In this document: in pieces, positions 63,083 through 64,000 of the stretch
Layout of the letters: the number at the start of each line of letters is the position of its first letter
Numbering within the stretch: the stretch's first letter is position 1
Assembly (NCBI GenBank): GCA_015059925.1
Contig: SUZL01000003.1
Coordinates: 1 to 64,000, forward strand
Reading direction: 5' to 3'
Length of the DNA stretch: 64,000 bases
From: Rikenellaceae bacterium
GTDB lineage: Bacteria; Bacteroidota; Bacteroidia; Bacteroidales; Rikenellaceae
Notes under the pieces: model-generated
What the model was told of the DNA's origin: nothing
The model's database searches: none
Seen by the model: only the letters and a program-made list of their open reading frames with translations
Position numbers and translations under genes: made by a program

Positions 63083-63090
63083 TATATTTG
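63083..63090 (+). promoter_or_regulatory. -7 element TATATTTG for cdd
   Basis: A perfect TAnnTTTG. Expected transcription near 63097 supports the ATG at 63107. Confidence 0.65.
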
Positions 63091-63106
63091 TCGTATAAAC
63101 TGCGTT

Positions 63107-63562
63107 ATGGAGCAATCGTTACATATCACTTTTCGCCATTATGAGCGTTTGGCTGATTTGCCGGCCGAGGATCGGGCGTTGGTCGAGCGGGCTGCTGAGG
63201 CTACGGCGCGGGCCTATGCGCCTTACTCGAATTTTCGGGTTGGGGCGGCAGTAAGGCTTAGCGGCGGCGAGGTGGTGAGTGCCACCAACATCGAGAGCGA
63301 GGCCTTCCCCTCGGGGATGTGTGCCGAGCGCTCGTTGCTCTACTACTGCTCGTCGGCCTATGCCGAGCAGAGGGTGCAGGCCATAGCCATCACGTCCGAC
63401 CCTTCGGAGCGCGAGTGCTATCCCTGCGGAGCGTGCCGACAGGTGCTTCTGGATGTGGAGCGTCGGCAGGGTACGCCCATACGCATCGTTATGGCGGGCG
63501 GCGGCACGGCAACCGTGGTGGAGAGTGCCGAGAGCCTATTACCGTTTAATTTTAAGTTATAA
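63107..63562 (+). CDS. cdd: Cytidine deaminase
   Basis: The 151-residue product is a homotetrameric-type deaminase with a zinc site: Cys and catalytic Glu in GMCAERSLL and two Cys in PCGACRQVL, preceded by SNFRVGAAVRL and TNIESEAFPSG. It converts cytidine and deoxycytidine to uridine forms. It is separated by three bases from a pseudouridine synthase gene. Confidence 0.93.
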   Translation: MEQSLHITFRHYERLADLPAEDRALVERAAEATARAYAPYSNFRVGAAVRLSGGEVVSATNIESEAFPSGMCAERSLLYYCSSAYAEQRVQAIAITSDPSERECYPCGACRQVLLDVERRQGTPIRIVMAGGGTATVVESAESLLPFNFKL

Positions 63563-63565
63563 ACT

Positions 63566-64000
63566 ATGATACACCCCAAAGATATTCTTTACGAGGATAA
63601 TCACATCATCGTCGTGAATAAGCGTTGTGGCGATCTGGTGCAGCCCGACCGCGAGACGGAGGAGGCGCTGGAGAACGACCTGAAGGCGATGATCAAGGTG
63701 CGCGACCACAAGCCCGGCGATGTCTTCCTCGGCGTTGTGCATCGCATCGATCGCCCCGTGAGTGGTGCTGTGATCTTTGCCAAGACCTCGAAGGCCCTCA
63801 CGCGCCTTAACGAGATGATTCGCTCGGGCGAGATTCACAAGACCTATTGGGCCATCGTCGAGGCGCGCCCTTCGCAGGAGGAGGGTACGCTCACGCACTA
63901 CATCGTGCGCGACGGCAAGAGCAATCGCTCGCGTGCCTACGACAAACCCAAGGCCGACGGCAAGCGCGCCGTGCTGAACTACCGCGTGCTGGGTTGCTCG
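63566..64000 (+). CDS. RluA-family pseudouridine synthase, partial (runs off window)
   Basis: 145 codons are visible before the window ends, with no stop. The catalytic block is VVHRIDRPVSGAVIFAKTS, preceded by ILYEDNHIIVVNKRCGDL. There is no N-terminal S4 domain, so it resembles RluA/RluC-minimal or YqcB types rather than RluD. It is probably co-transcribed with cdd. Confidence 0.9.
   Translation, partial: MIHPKDILYEDNHIIVVNKRCGDLVQPDRETEEALENDLKAMIKVRDHKPGDVFLGVVHRIDRPVSGAVIFAKTSKALTRLNEMIRSGEIHKTYWAIVEARPSQEEGTLTHYIVRDGKSNRSRAYDKPKADGKRAVLNYRVLGCS

Noticed and set aside
1..64000. tRNA or rRNA genes, prophage or insertion sequences
   Set aside because: I looked for T-loop and rRNA landmarks, integrases and transposases and found none.

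Overview
The window looks like chromosomal DNA of a gut Bacteroidota species of the order Bacteroidales. I would guess a Rikenellaceae/Alistipes-like organism, but that is inference. The evidence is the recurrent -7 promoter motif TAnnTTTG (TATCTTTG, TATATTTG, TAACTTTG and similar), the near absence of Shine-Dalgarno sites, and many family types typical of this group: NigD-like, DUF4876, DUF6850, DUF3127, B12-capture lipoproteins, rSAM/lipoprotein pair, and a membrane-spanning anti-sigma factor with an outer-membrane barrel. Menaquinone is made by the futalosine route (mqnB, mqnD and mqnE are present). I saw no rRNA, tRNA, CRISPR array, prophage or complete insertion sequence.

Layout. 1-2.2 kb is the end of the ribosomal protein operon (rpsD-rpoA-rplQ), followed by a rod-shaped structured RNA. 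2.8-8.0 kb (minus) holds an EF-G paralogue with a changed GTPase motif, an exported M28 peptidase and a ROK kinase. 8.1-15.9 kb (plus) is one long operon: polyprenyl synthase, U32 protein, M24 aminopeptidase, mqnB, a small membrane protein, a GH78 rhamnosidase and mqnD. 16.0-21.7 kb is a cobalamin-riboswitch-controlled vitamin B12 capture operon with three surface lipoproteins and a TonB receptor. 21.8-32.3 kb is mostly minus-strand housekeeping: thioesterase, Sua5, rhamnose mutarotase, YgiQ, RluD, PASTA protein, MqnE, LptF/G, Tgt and a DprA-like protein with a structured leader. yebC lies on the plus strand among them.

32.6-44.9 kb (plus) is the most unusual part. It has a glycosyltransferase overlapping an ECF sigma factor, then a leader with four 22-bp tandem repeats, a TonB receptor, a DUF4876 lipoprotein, a DUF6850 barrel, and two tandem gingipain-like (C25) putative proteases with helical-repeat C-termini. 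I propose this is a coherent, poorly described surface capture/proteolysis system.

45-53 kb is hexuronate catabolism (kdgK-eda-exuT; uxaC divergent from a PfkB kinase), interrupted by an rSAM/lipoprotein pair of unknown function. 53.3-56.6 kb has a peptide deformylase predicted to be an exported lipoprotein, a sigma/anti-sigma pair whose anti-sigma also carries an outer-membrane barrel, and a NigD-like lipoprotein. 56.8-64 kb has lnt-folC, a sialidase with a DUF3127 protein, a parallel beta-helix protein, cytidine deaminase and a pseudouridine synthase cut off by the window end.

All calls are from reading the sequence. No database search was run, so family names are pattern recognition and structural RNA calls are hand-paired.
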